Shown here in pieces: positions 1 to 7,405 of a stretch of 14,538 nucleotides of DNA. Position 1 is the first letter of the stretch, and each line of letters starts with the position of its first letter. The notes under the pieces were generated by a model. It saw only the letters and a program-made list of their open reading frames with translations. It made no database searches and was not told the DNA's origin. Location: assembly GCA_947302895.1 (NCBI GenBank), contig CAMYWU010000015.1, positions 1 through 14,538 on the forward strand, read 5' to 3'. Source of the stretch: an uncultured Clostridia bacterium (GTDB lineage Bacteria; Bacillota; Clostridia; Oscillospirales; Acutalibacteraceae). Made by a program: the position numbers and the translations under genes.

Positions 1-5
1 CGTAT

Positions 6-72
6 GCAAGTGTGTCGTTTTTTCATTTTTATGTCATTAACTTAATGACATTGCCCGCAAGGGTGTTTTTTT
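6..72. repeat. end of a dispersed inverted-repeat element
   Basis: Bases 31-51 form a perfect odd palindrome with 10-nt arms (ATGTCATTAA and TTAATGACAT) around one C. Bases 37-55 (TTAACTTAATGACATTGCC) are identical to 8283-8301, and the similarity continues through CAA-GGTGT and a T-run to base 72, matching the right end of the long inverted repeat at 8157-8319. Within this block, 6-22 (GCAAGTGTGTCG plus T6) resembles 57-72 (GCAAGGGTGT plus T-run), so two similar ends may flank the palindrome. Both copies lie directly beyond the 3' end of a minus-strand gene. The short CCC-GCAA-GGG stem followed by T7 could work as a weak plus-strand terminator. The rest of the element lies outside the window. 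Confidence 0.6.
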
Positions 73-99
73 ATGCCTTTTTATTGGAAATAAGGGATA

Positions 100-561
100 T
101 TATATTTTATTTGTGTAAAACATTATTCCCTTATCGGTTATGTCGATAATTCCGTAGCTGTAATCGCAAACTGCTCCGGGGTTCATATAATAAATTCCCT
201 CGTCTATTTCACAAATGGGCATATGCGTATGCCCGAAAAGGCAGATATCCGCTTTTACCTCACGGGCTTTTTGTTTTAAAACCTCATAGCCGTGTTTAAC
301 GTAAAACGGATGGCCGTGGGTTATGAAAACCCTCTTGCCGCCGCATTCAAGAAGTTTGGTAAGCGGAAGCGGGCTGCCGAAATCGCAGTTTCCTGCAACA
401 CATTCAATTTTTAAATCGGGATAAACCATTAATAGCTCTTCAACCTCTTGTGCGCTGTCTCCGAGATTGATGAATAAATCGGCGTTTTTAAGATGCCTTT
501 CAACAATATCAAATAGCGCAGAAGTTCGCCGATGAACATCGGAGGTAACAACTAATCTCAT
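100..561 (-). CDS. yfcE: YfcE/YsnB-family metallophosphoesterase
   Basis: A 153-residue cytosolic phosphodiesterase of the YfcE/MJ0936 family, which uses two divalent metals to cleave phosphodiester substrates; the physiological substrate is not settled for most members. All metal-binding motifs are visible in order: D8-x-H10 (SDVH), G34-D35, G57-N-C-D60, H82-G-H84 and G110-H-T-H113. The length is normal for the family and the protein looks complete. The ATG at 561 is preceded on the minus strand by a GAGGA ribosome binding site, and a promoter fits at 593-621. It is transcribed divergently from the small-gene cluster and its 3' end abuts the repeat at 6-72. In other Firmicutes this family (YsnB) often sits near rdgB and rph, which are not visible here. 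The family call is secure; the substrate is unknown. Confidence 0.93.
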   Translation of the reverse strand: MRLVVTSDVHRRTSALFDIVERHLKNADLFINLGDSAQEVEELLMVYPDLKIECVAGNCDFGSPLPLTKLLECGGKRVFITHGHPFYVKHGYEVLKQKAREVKADICLFGHTHMPICEIDEGIYYMNPGAVCDYSYGIIDITDKGIMFYTNKI

Positions 562-592
562 TCATAAATCCTCATTAAATAACATATAATTA

Positions 593-621
593 ATTATACT
601 ATGGGGAGATGAAATATTCAA
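593..621 (-). promoter_or_regulatory. putative sigma-A promoter of the phosphoesterase gene
   Basis: On the minus strand TTGAAT (621-616) and TATAAT (598-593) are 17 bp apart, placing the start point near 586, about 25 nt before the ATG at 561. The -35 box overlaps the first codons of the divergent small gene. For the plus strand a TATAAT at 585-590 is a possible -10 for the small-gene cluster, but its -35 (TTCATA, 18-bp spacing) is weak. Confidence 0.5.
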
Positions 622-821
622 TGAAAAAAGATAATAATTTCGATGTTAATGAACTTAAGCAGGCAGCTCAGAAAGGCAATGTTGATGATTTCATCAATAA
701 AAACCTGTCCTCCGATGCGGCAAAAAAGGTAAAGCAGGTGTTATCGGATAAAAGCACAATGGAAATGATGCTTTCAACGCCCGAAGCAAAGGCGCTTCTG
801 AAAAAGTTTACTGAAAAATAA
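621..821 (+). CDS. small hypothetical protein, first of a three-gene cluster
   Basis: I do not recognise this family. It encodes about 66 residues, charged and Lys-rich, predicted helical and soluble, with no signal peptide or membrane segment. The end reads like a short helical bundle (AAKKVKQVLSDKSTMEMMLSTPEAKALLKKF). The start is uncertain: ATG 609 is in frame but touches the GGGGAG ribosome binding site (603-608) with no spacing, so ATG 621, 12 nt downstream, is preferred; using 609 would give 70 residues. The next gene starts 12 nt after its stop with a similar GGGG-rich site, so the two are almost certainly co-transcribed. The coding bias (Lys, Asp, Ala codons) matches neighbouring genes, which argues for a real gene. 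Confidence 0.7.
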   Translation: MKKDNNFDVNELKQAAQKGNVDDFINKNLSSDAAKKVKQVLSDKSTMEMMLSTPEAKALLKKFTEK

Positions 822-833
822 TGGGGTAATAAA

Positions 834-1190
834 ATGGACAATATAAATGAAATCATATCCTCGCTTTCCAATGAAGATATTGAAATGCTAAAGGGCGTTG
901 CAGGCTCTATTTTAGGCCAGAGCGGAGAAAATGCAAAAAGCGATAGTCTGCCTGCAATGGCTTCTTCATCAAATCAGCTGGCTTCCCTCGGACTGGGCAG
1001 CGATGATTTCCAGATGATGATGCGAGCTAAGGCAATCTTTGACAGGATGAACAGCGCTTCCTCAAAAAATGCCGATTTAATCAATGCTCTAAAGCCCCAT
1101 CTTTCGCCCGAAAGCAGAAAAAAGGCGGATAATGCAATCAGAATACTAAAGCTCTTTGAAGTTTTACCCTACTTAAAGGATTTGTTTTAA
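834..1190 (+). CDS. hypothetical protein, second of the small-gene cluster
   Basis: An unrecognised protein of 118 residues. The N-terminal part (about 1-25) is predicted helical, a Ser/Ala/Asn/Gly-rich linker occupies about 30-55, and the C-terminal half (about 60-118) is helical, ending in a basic then hydrophobic stretch (ESRKKADNAIRILKLFEVLPYLKDLF) like an amphipathic helix that could bind a partner or membrane. No enzymatic motif or signal peptide is visible. ATG 834 is preceded by GGGG (823-826) at suitable spacing. Its TAA stop (1188-1190) shares its last base with an ATG (1190) that opens the frame of the third gene, a classic translational coupling arrangement, so the three small products may act together. 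Function unknown. Confidence 0.75.
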   Translation: MDNINEIISSLSNEDIEMLKGVAGSILGQSGENAKSDSLPAMASSSNQLASLGLGSDDFQMMMRAKAIFDRMNSASSKNADLINALKPHLSPESRKKADNAIRILKLFEVLPYLKDLF

Positions 1191-1486
1191 TGGCTAATTT
1201 TTCCCCGTCGGATATAAACGAAGCAAAAAGATGAGTTTAGGAAATGCAGGAAAGAGCAAGAAGTTATTCCCAGAGCGTGCCGAATGAAAATGAAAAGCAA
1301 AACGATATCCCTGAAACCAAAACGGGCAGCGATAATAATTCGCCACTCGGGATATTTGATTTTCTTTCAAATTTAACAAGCGGCGATGACGGCTCAAAGG
1401 GAATTATTCTTGCTCTTATTCTGATTTTGGCAAGGGAAAAGGCTGATAATATGTTGATTTTGGCGCTTTTGTATATTTTGTTATAA
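1190..1486 (+). pseudogene. third small gene, interrupted by two in-frame stops
   Basis: The frame opens with ATG 1190, overlapping the stop of the previous gene, and reads MANFSPSDINEAKR, then TGA (1232), Val, TAG (1238), then continues EMQERARSYSQ and so on to the stop at 1484-1486. The stretch reads naturally if the stops were CGA (Arg) and CAG (Gln), giving EAKRRVQEMQERAR; both are single C-to-T changes. What remains open is ATG 1244 to 1486 (80 residues): a polar, Asn/Glu/Lys-rich segment (about 1-45), then GIFDFLSNLTSGDDGSKG and a hydrophobic C-terminus (ILALILILAREKADNMLILALLYILL) that looks like a short membrane hairpin. Either the gene is recently inactivated or translation restarts at 1244, where the ribosome binding site is poor. 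Family not recognised. Confidence 0.6.
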
Positions 1487-1553
1487 TAAAATATGGAAAT
1501 TCAAATAATAATATGGTATAGTAATTTGTTAGTATGTTGTATTTATGTGCTAT

Positions 1554-1600
1554 ATCCCTCCGACGGCTGCGCCGCCACCTCCCTTTAACAAGGAAGGCAA
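1554..1600. repeat. short double-hairpin intergenic repeat
   Basis: Two adjacent stem-loops occupy the spacer before the M16 genes: CGGC-TGC-GCCG (1564-1574), and a CCTCCCTT arm pairing with AAGGAAGG around TAAC with one mismatch (1578-1597). Its GC-richness stands out from the AT-rich surroundings. It resembles, from memory, a CCTCC...GGAGG interspersed repeat common in Ruminococcaceae genomes; that link is unverified. The rest of the 1487-1620 spacer holds no gene; TGGTATAGT at 1515-1522 could be an extended -10 for the M16 operon, but no good -35 accompanies it. Confidence 0.5.
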
Positions 1601-1620
1601 ATAAGTAAAGGATTTTTATT

Positions 1621-2901
1621 ATGAAGGAATTTGAAAAAATAGAAATAAATCAGGGCGTTGATATTATCAGCGTTCCTGCAACGAGATTTAAAACAAACGA
1701 AATCTCAATAAGCTTTATTGCTCCGCTCAAAAGAGAAACCGCTTGTGCAAATGCGCTTGTTGCTAATCTGATAACCCAGACAACAAGGAGCTGTCCGAGT
1801 GTTGAAACCTTCAACAGAAAGCTTGCAATGCTATATGGCGCAAGCATTTATACAAGCGTTTCAAAGCTTGGCGAAAACCAGTGCATAACTCTTGAAGCTT
1901 CCTGCCTTGACGACAGATTTGCTCTTGGCGAGGAAAAAATAAGCAGCGAGCTTTTCAGCTTTTTATGCGAGCTCGTTTTTGATGTTAAGCTTGATGAAAA
2001 CGGCGATTTTTATGATGAGGATATCGCAAGAGTCAAAAGGCTTTTAATCGAAAAAATCGAAAGCGAAGAAAACGATAAAAGAATCTTTGCGCTTCGCCGT
2101 CTTGAAAGCGTTATGTTTGAGGACGAGCCCTACGGTATCAACCGCTATGGAAGCAAGGAGGATATCTGCGCTGCAACCTCAGGTGATTTAAAAAAAGCGC
2201 TTTCCTTTCTTATCAAGAATGCAAAAATTCAGATAACCGTTGTTGGCAATGCGGATATTAAAGCAATCGAAAAAACCGCAAAGAAATATTTTGACAGTGC
2301 AGATAGAAGCTATATCCCTGTTCAGAGCAGTGTTTTTAAGGGTGTTGCAGATGAGCCGAAAACCGTTACCGACAGGATGGAGGTTAAGCAGGGCAAGCTT
2401 GTTTTAGGCTTCAGAGTTAACGAACAAAGCGAATTTGAAAGCAATGCCAAAATGCGCCTTTTCTGCGATGTTTTCGGCGGAGGACCGTATTCAAAGCTCT
2501 TTGCAAATGTTCGTGAAAAGCTCTCGCTTTGCTATTATTGCTCCGCAAGATATGACCGACGCAAGAGCAGCATTATAATTCAGTGCGGCTGTGAAGAAGA
2601 GAATATGGATAAAGCTGTTAGCGAGATTTTCAATCAGCTTGAAGAGATTGAGAAAGGGAATGTTGATGAGGAGCTTAGCGCCTCAAAGATGGCAATAGGC
2701 GATTTAATCAACAGCGTTTATGACGATTCAATATCCCTTGTTAATTGGTATTCCTCCCAGATTTGCGATAAAACGCATCTTTCTCCTGCTCAATCAGCAG
2801 CGGAAAATGAGAAGGTTTCAAAACAGGAAATAGTTCAAGCTGCTAATTTGCTCAGCCTTGATACAATCTATAAGCTTGTTTCAAAAAAGGAGGGCGAATA
2901 A
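1621..2901 (+). CDS. ymfF: M16 peptidase-like protein, inactive partner (YmfF type)
   Basis: A 426-residue member of the M16 (pitrilysin/insulinase) family. The N-terminal domain has the M16 fold but lacks the HxxEH zinc motif: the corresponding helix reads NALVANLITQTTRS. The C-terminal domain keeps the typical glycine loop and the Arg/Tyr region (GGGPYSKLF, then NVREKLSLCYY, residues 286-306) that helps bind substrate in partner subunits. This fits YmfF of Bacillus, the non-catalytic half that pairs with a catalytic YmfH; NCBI names this pair as associated with EF-P 5-aminopentanol modification. An AAAGGA site stands a few bases before ATG 1621. The TAA stop overlaps the ATG of the next gene (TAATG at 2899-2903), so translation is coupled and a 1:1 complex is likely. 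Cytosolic, no signal peptide. Confidence 0.88.
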   Translation: MKEFEKIEINQGVDIISVPATRFKTNEISISFIAPLKRETACANALVANLITQTTRSCPSVETFNRKLAMLYGASIYTSVSKLGENQCITLEASCLDDRFALGEEKISSELFSFLCELVFDVKLDENGDFYDEDIARVKRLLIEKIESEENDKRIFALRRLESVMFEDEPYGINRYGSKEDICAATSGDLKKALSFLIKNAKIQITVVGNADIKAIEKTAKKYFDSADRSYIPVQSSVFKGVADEPKTVTDRMEVKQGKLVLGFRVNEQSEFESNAKMRLFCDVFGGGPYSKLFANVREKLSLCYYCSARYDRRKSSIIIQCGCEEENMDKAVSEIFNQLEEIEKGNVDEELSASKMAIGDLINSVYDDSISLVNWYSSQICDKTHLSPAQSAAENEKVSKQEIVQAANLLSLDTIYKLVSKKEGE

Positions 2902-4058
2902 TGAATATAAAAGAAATCAAATCCGAAATTCTCGGCGAAAGCTATTATGAAATAAACCACCCGACAGGGCTTAAAATCTTCGTTATGCCAAAGGAAAACT
3001 ATTCCTCGGCATACGCTGTTTTCGGAACTAACTATGGCTCAATTGATACCCGCTTCAAGAGGTCCGACAGCGAGGAATGGACCCAGGTTCCCGAGGGTAT
3101 TGCCCATTTCCTTGAGCATAAGCTCTTTGAAAGCGAAGAGCTTGGCGCATTTGAAAGATATGCAAAAACGGGCGCAAGCGCAAATGCATATACTTCGTTT
3201 GATAAAACCTGCTATCTTTTTCAGTGTAGCGATAATTTCAAGGAAAGCCTTAAAATTCTTCTTGACTTTGTTCAGAATCCCTATTTCACCGCAGAAACGG
3301 TTGAAAAGGAGCAGGGAATAATTGCTCAGGAGATTAGAATGTATCTTGATGAAGCAGGCTGGATGAGTATGTTTAACCTGCTCAAGTGCTTCTATCATAA
3401 TCATCCTGTTAAAATTGATATTGCAGGAACGGTTGAATCAATAGCCCGGATTACGGACAAGCTCTTGTACAGCTGCTATAACACCTTCTATAATCTTCAT
3501 AATATGGCGCTTGCAGTTGTTGGCAATATCAGCGCCTACGATGTTCTTGAGGTATGCGATGAATATCTGAAGCCCTGCGAGGAGCTTTCCATTGAAAAAT
3601 CCTTCGAGGATGAGCCAAGGGAAATTGTTCAAAGCTATATTGAGCATAATCTTGAGCTTTCCGTTCCCGTTTTTGCTTTCGGATATAAGGAAGCCTGCGA
3701 AAAGCCCATTCCGACATTCAGGGATTATATTGAGGTTAATATTCTTCTTGAAGTTCTTGCAGGAAAAACCTCTCCGCTTTATATAAAGCTTTTTGAAAAC
3801 GGCTTGATAAACAGCTCTTTTTCAAAAGAATACTTCACGGGCTACGGCTATGAATCAATCATCTTTGAGGGCGAGAGCGAAAAACCCGAAGAGGTTGCAA
3901 ACGCAATCAGAAAAGAGGTTGAAAGAGTTAAAAACGAGGGCATTGACGCCGAGCTCTTTGAAAGCGTAAGAAGAACTCTTTACGGCAAGGAAATTATGTC
4001 CTTCAATGATATTGATAATATCGCAAATTCCTATATTGCCTGCAATTTCAATGATTGA
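2901..4058 (+). CDS. ymfH: M16 zinc peptidase (YmfH type), 3' end frameshifted
   Basis: The catalytic partner of the preceding protein. The inverted zinc motif H69-F-L-E72-H73 is intact (EGIAHFLEH), and the downstream acidic ligand region is present (EKEQGIIAQEI, residues 135-145). ATG 2901 overlaps the upstream stop. As written the frame ends after 385 codons at a TGA (4056-4058), about 40 residues short of the usual YmfH length of roughly 425. The missing C-terminus is encoded immediately afterwards in the +1 frame (4057-4170), so the gene carries a single indel, probably a 2-nt loss that turned a GATATTGAT-like run into GATTGAT. The truncated protein keeps both halves of the active-site domain and most of the C-terminal domain, and may be partly functional; alternatively the indel is a sequence error. 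Confidence 0.88.
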   Translation: MNIKEIKSEILGESYYEINHPTGLKIFVMPKENYSSAYAVFGTNYGSIDTRFKRSDSEEWTQVPEGIAHFLEHKLFESEELGAFERYAKTGASANAYTSFDKTCYLFQCSDNFKESLKILLDFVQNPYFTAETVEKEQGIIAQEIRMYLDEAGWMSMFNLLKCFYHNHPVKIDIAGTVESIARITDKLLYSCYNTFYNLHNMALAVVGNISAYDVLEVCDEYLKPCEELSIEKSFEDEPREIVQSYIEHNLELSVPVFAFGYKEACEKPIPTFRDYIEVNILLEVLAGKTSPLYIKLFENGLINSSFSKEYFTGYGYESIIFEGESEKPEEVANAIRKEVERVKNEGIDAELFESVRRTLYGKEIMSFNDIDNIANSYIACNFND

Positions 4059-4170
4059 TGCGGTTAATATCTATAAGGATATAACCGCCGCTGATATCGA
4101 AAAGCGCCTTGCTTCAATTATGAACGAAGAATACAGCGCATTATCGGTTGTTAAAAGAGTTGAAAAATAA
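4057..4170 (+). pseudogene. ymfH: out-of-frame C-terminus of the YmfH-type peptidase
   Basis: The +1 frame reads DAVNIYKDITAADIEKRLASIMNEEYSALSVVKRVEK and then TAA (4168-4170). This has the form of the usual M16 C-terminus (an 'IT..DI...' helix start followed by a final SVVK strand) and restores family length when joined to residue 385 of the upstream frame. It has no start codon or ribosome binding site of its own at its beginning. The junction AATGATTGATGC is not a known programmed +1 frameshift site. Confidence 0.75.
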
Positions 4171-4176
4171 TTATTA

Positions 4177-4221
4177 TCGGGTGTGGGCAACGCCCGCCCG
4201 AAACTCCACACTCCATTTTTT
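4177..4221 (+). other. GC-rich stem-loop between ymfH and lgt
   Basis: TCGGG-TG-TGGGC, loop AAC, GCCCG-CCCGA (4177-4201) forms a bulged hairpin of about ten pairs. An alternative outer pairing GTGTGG (4181-4186) with CCACAC (4206-4211) would bring the stem close to a T-run at 4215-4220. It could be an internal (attenuating) terminator between the M16 pair and lgt, or a copy of an intergenic repeat. The lgt ribosome binding site AGGAGG (4230-4235) follows. Confidence 0.4.
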
Positions 4222-4241
4222 ACACTTTTAGGAGGATTATT

Positions 4242-5228
4242 ATGAGCGATTTTACACACGTATATTTTGACGGGCTCGGAATTGATTTTGAGCTACCGTC
4301 CGTTGCTTTTACACTGTTTGGGCATCAGATTCATTGGTACGGAATAATTATAGCCTTTGGCTTTGCCCTTGCCGTTTTATATGGCGGAAGAGGTGCGTAT
4401 AAATGGAAGATGAGCCTCGACGGTATGACGGATGTTCTTCTTTGGGGAACAATATTCGGCATTATCGGCGCAAGAGCATATTATGTTGCTTTTGAGTGGG
4501 ATTATTATGCAAAACATATAAGCGAAATACCAATGATATGGAATGGCGGAATTGCAATCTACGGCGGTATTATCGGCGGACTTATCGGCGCAGCAATAGG
4601 CTGTAAGGTTGGCAAAATCAATTTCCTTAATCTGCTCGATTTGGGTGCGCTCGGCTTGCTTATAGGCCAGGGAATAGGAAGATGGGGCAATTTCTTTAAT
4701 CAGGAAGCATTCGGAACAAATACCGAAACCGCTCTGTTCAGAATGTGGTCGCCGAAAATCAGGGATACCCTTGTTGCTTCATCGGAAGCGCTTGCCGCAA
4801 AGGGCATTGAGGTTGACCCTTCAACTCCTGTTCATCCAACCTTCCTTTATGAAAGTGTCTGGTGTTTGCTGAGCTTTCTTATTCTTCATATCATTGTTAA
4901 TAAATGCAGAAAGTTCAAGGGCGAAATCTTTATGCTCTACGGTGTTTTATACGGCGCAGAGAGAATGATTGTTGAGGGAATGAGAACCGATTCTCTTTAT
5001 ATCGAAAACACAATTCTCAGGGTTTCTCAGCTTCTTTCAATGATAATAGTTGTTGTTGCGCTTGCGTTCTTTATCTACTTTATGATAAGAGCGAAAAAGG
5101 GCAATCTTTCTCCGAAAATGCTTCCTGTAATTGAGGTTAGCGAGGAGGAGAGCAAGGACGAGCTTTCAACAATAGTTGTTGATGTTAAAAAAGATAAAAG
5201 CGAGGAAAAGGGAAATGCAGATAATTGA
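4242..5228 (+). CDS. lgt: prolipoprotein diacylglyceryl transferase Lgt
   Basis: Lgt moves a diacylglyceryl group from phosphatidylglycerol to the lipobox cysteine of prolipoproteins, the first step of lipoprotein maturation at the cytoplasmic membrane. The 328-residue protein has about seven hydrophobic segments and the family motifs: HWYG (31-34), GARAYYV (75-81), [10 protein letters not shown] (99-108) and the signature G146-R147-W-G-N150-F-F-N-Q-E155, with R147 matching the essential E. coli R143. E. coli H103 corresponds to Y106 here. The C-terminal tail from about 285 is highly charged ([11 protein letters not shown] ... [13 protein letters not shown]), longer than in many homologues. 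ATG 4242 has an AGGAGG site six bases upstream. Its last 14 bases overlap folD, so the two are translationally linked. Confidence 0.96.
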   Translation: MSDFTHVYFDGLGIDFELPSVAFTLFGHQIHWYGIIIAFGFALAVLYGGRGAYKWKMSLDGMTDVLLWGTIFGIIGARAYYVAFEWDYYAKHISEIPMIWNGGIAIYGGIIGGLIGAAIGCKVGKINFLNLLDLGALGLLIGQGIGRWGNFFNQEAFGTNTETALFRMWSPKIRDTLVASSEALAAKGIEVDPSTPVHPTFLYESVWCLLSFLILHIIVNKCRKFKGEIFMLYGVLYGAERMIVEGMRTDSLYIENTILRVSQLLSMIIVVVALAFFIYFMIRAKKGNLSPKMLPVIEVSEEESKDELSTIVVDVKKDKSEEKGNADN

Positions 5229-6063
5229 CGGAAAAGCTGTTTCGGCAAGCGTTAAGGCTCAGGTTAAAGCTGAATGCGAGGAACTTAAGGCAAAGGGAAT
5301 TACTCCGGGGCTTGCAGTAATTATAGTTGGAGATGATTCCGCTTCACAGGTTTATGTTCGCAATAAGGAAAGAGCCTGCGAGGAATGCGGTTTTTACAGC
5401 AAAAAATATGCTCTTCCAAAGGAAACAACCCAGGAGGAGCTTAATGCGCTTGTTGAAGAGCTTAATAATGATAAGAAGATAAACGGTATTCTCTGCCAGC
5501 TTCCGCTGCCCGAGCATCTTGATGATAAAGAGGTTATTAACCGCATTGCTCCGATTAAGGACGTAGATGCCTTCCATCCCGAAAATGTTGGAAGAATTAT
5601 GATTGGCGATTATAACTTTTTGCCCTGCACCCCCGCAGGAATAGTTGAGCTTATCAAGTCAACGGGGGTTGATATAAGCGGTAAAAAGGCTGTTGTTATC
5701 GGAAGAAGCAATATCGTCGGAAAGCCAATGGCAATGCTTTTGCTTCACGAAAATGCAACTGTTGAAATCGCTCATTCAAGAACTGCAAATCTTGCAGAGG
5801 TTGCGGCAAGTGCGGATATCCTTGTTGTTGCAATAGGCAAGGCAAAATTTGTTAAAAGCGATATGGTAAAAGAGGGCGCTGTTGTTATCGATGTCGGTAT
5901 GGACAGGGATGAAAACGGCAAGCTCTGCGGCGACGTTGATTTTGAGGACGTTAAGGATAAATGTTCGTTTATAACTCCCGTTCCCGGCGGCGTTGGACCG
6001 ATGACCATTTCAATGCTTATGAAAAACACTCTTACTGCGGCAAAGCTGCAGAATAATGCATAG
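5215..6063 (+). CDS. folD: FolD bifunctional methylenetetrahydrofolate dehydrogenase/cyclohydrolase
   Basis: FolD interconverts 5,10-methylene-, methenyl- and 10-formyl-tetrahydrofolate using NADP, supplying one-carbon units for purines and formyl-methionine. The 282-residue protein has the catalytic Y47-V-R-N-K51, Q95-L-P-L-P, K115-D-V-D118, [11 protein letters not shown] (137-147), the nucleotide-binding GRSNIVGKP (163-171) and the terminal [10 protein letters not shown] motif. The start is ATG 5215, giving the canonical [11 protein letters not shown]-terminus; an upstream in-frame ATG at 5176 would add 13 atypical residues read inside lgt. A GAGGAAAAGGGA stretch upstream serves as ribosome binding site. 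Complete, normal length, cytosolic. Confidence 0.96.
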   Translation: MQIIDGKAVSASVKAQVKAECEELKAKGITPGLAVIIVGDDSASQVYVRNKERACEECGFYSKKYALPKETTQEELNALVEELNNDKKINGILCQLPLPEHLDDKEVINRIAPIKDVDAFHPENVGRIMIGDYNFLPCTPAGIVELIKSTGVDISGKKAVVIGRSNIVGKPMAMLLLHENATVEIAHSRTANLAEVAASADILVVAIGKAKFVKSDMVKEGAVVIDVGMDRDENGKLCGDVDFEDVKDKCSFITPVPGGVGPMTISMLMKNTLTAAKLQNNA

Positions 6064-6081
6064 TGCATTTAATTGTTATTT

Positions 6082-7392
6082 ATGATAGGGAAAATAATTC
6101 TTTTAGTTGTTCTTATATTCTTAAACGCAGTTTTTGCAAGTGCAGAAATTGCGGTTATCTCAATGAATGATGCAAAGCTTCGCCAGCTTACCTCAGAAGG
6201 AAATAAAAGAGCTGTAAAGCTATCGAAGCTTGTTGAACAGCCCTCAAGGTTTCTTGCAACAATTCAGGTTGCAATAACGCTTGCAGGGCTTCTTAGCTCC
6301 GCTTTTGCGGCGGATAGCTTTTCCCAGCCAATAGTTGAAGCATTGCTTGCATCAGGCGTTTCAATCGGCAGAAAAACACTCAGCACAATAACGCTGATTG
6401 TTATAACCCTCATTCTTGCATATTTCAATCTTGTTTTCGGTGAGCTTGTACCAAAGCGTATTGCAATGAAAAAAGCCGAGAGTATGGCTCTCGGAATGTC
6501 GTATACCTTATACGGCGTTTCGGTTATATTCAAACCGATAGTTTTTATTCTCAGCGTTTCAACAAATCTTGTTTTAAGACTGCTCAGAATAGACCCGAAT
6601 GAAAACGATGAAAAGGTAACCGAAGAAGAAATCAGAATGCTGCTTTCTCAGGGCAGGGAGCAGGGAACAATCAACGATTATGAAAACGAAATAATCCAGA
6701 ACGTTTTTGAGTTCAATGATACAACCATTGAGCAAATCTGCACCCATAGAATTGATGTTGATTTGCTTGATGCAGGCGACAGCATTGATGAATGGAATAA
6801 GATAATCTTTGAAACAAGGCATACATATTATCCTGTTTTCAGGGATAATAACGAAAACATTATCGGTATTCTTGATACAAAGGATTATTTCCGTATGCAA
6901 AAGAAAACCAAAGCTCAGGTTATGCTGAATGCGGTTGACGAGCCGTTCTTCGTTCCCGAGAGCCTTAAGGCAAATGTGCTTTTCAAGCAGATGAAGAGCA
7001 AAAGAAAGTATTTTGCGGTTATTATTGATGAATACGGCGGATTTGAAGGTATTATAACCCTGCATGATTTGATGGAAGCGCTTGTCGGCGATATGTATGA
7101 TATTGAAGAGGGCAGGGTGCTTGCTGATATTCAGCTTTTAACCGAGGGCAACTGGCGCATTAAAGGCGCAGCGGATATTGAAGAGGTTTCCGAAGCTCTC
7201 GGAGTTGATTTAACAGATGGCGATATGTTTGATACCTTCAACGGTTATGTTTGTTCAGTTATCGGAAGAGTTCCGGATGACGGCGAAGCGTTTATCTGCG
7301 AAACCGATGAGCTTATAATCAGCGTTAAATCGGTTAAAAACCATATGATTGAAAGCGCAACAGTAACTAAAAAGGAAACAAACGAAGATTAA
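6082..7392 (+). CDS. CNNM/CorC-family membrane protein (hemolysin-like, Mg2+ efflux type)
   Basis: A 436-residue membrane protein of the CNNM (DUF21) - CBS pair - CorC_HlyC architecture, shared with bacterial proteins implicated in magnesium or cobalt export (MpfA/YhdP, formerly 'hemolysins'). The first ~190 residues hold four hydrophobic segments, beginning with IILLVVLIFLNAVFASAEIAVISMN, typical of the CNNM domain; NLVFGELVPKRIA is the conserved FGExxPKxxA motif. The CBS pair runs about 205-330 (including TYYPVFRDNNENIIGILDTKD and YFAVIIDEYGGFEGIITLHDL), and the CorC_HlyC domain fills the last ~90 residues. I chose ATG 6082 over the in-frame TTG 6073 because it gives the usual short N-terminus; neither has a strong ribosome binding site, so translation may depend on readthrough from folD 18 bases upstream. 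The ion transported is inferred. Confidence 0.9.
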   Translation: MIGKIILLVVLIFLNAVFASAEIAVISMNDAKLRQLTSEGNKRAVKLSKLVEQPSRFLATIQVAITLAGLLSSAFAADSFSQPIVEALLASGVSIGRKTLSTITLIVITLILAYFNLVFGELVPKRIAMKKAESMALGMSYTLYGVSVIFKPIVFILSVSTNLVLRLLRIDPNENDEKVTEEEIRMLLSQGREQGTINDYENEIIQNVFEFNDTTIEQICTHRIDVDLLDAGDSIDEWNKIIFETRHTYYPVFRDNNENIIGILDTKDYFRMQKKTKAQVMLNAVDEPFFVPESLKANVLFKQMKSKRKYFAVIIDEYGGFEGIITLHDLMEALVGDMYDIEEGRVLADIQLLTEGNWRIKGAADIEEVSEALGVDLTDGDMFDTFNGYVCSVIGRVPDDGEAFICETDELIISVKSVKNHMIESATVTKKETNED

Positions 7393-7405
7393 GAGGTTGA
7401 TTGTT

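Noticed and set aside
1229..1243. Recoding of TGA/TAG (selenocysteine, pyrrolysine or an alternative code)
   Set aside because: Both stops lie within ten bases, no SECIS-like hairpin is seen next to them, and other genes here end normally with TGA, TAG or TAA.
3039..3404. Minus-strand frame of 121 codons inside the YmfH-type gene
   Set aside because: It is antisense to a region with conserved M16 motifs and has no plausible family or start signal.
4050..4066. Programmed +1 frameshifting at the end of the YmfH-type gene
   Set aside because: The site lacks the slippery codon and upstream stimulatory sequence of known +1 sites such as prfB, and the family is not known for recoding; an indel is simpler.
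6574..7065. Minus-strand frame of 163 codons inside the CNNM gene
   Set aside because: It is antisense to the CBS domains and reflects the codon bias of the real gene.
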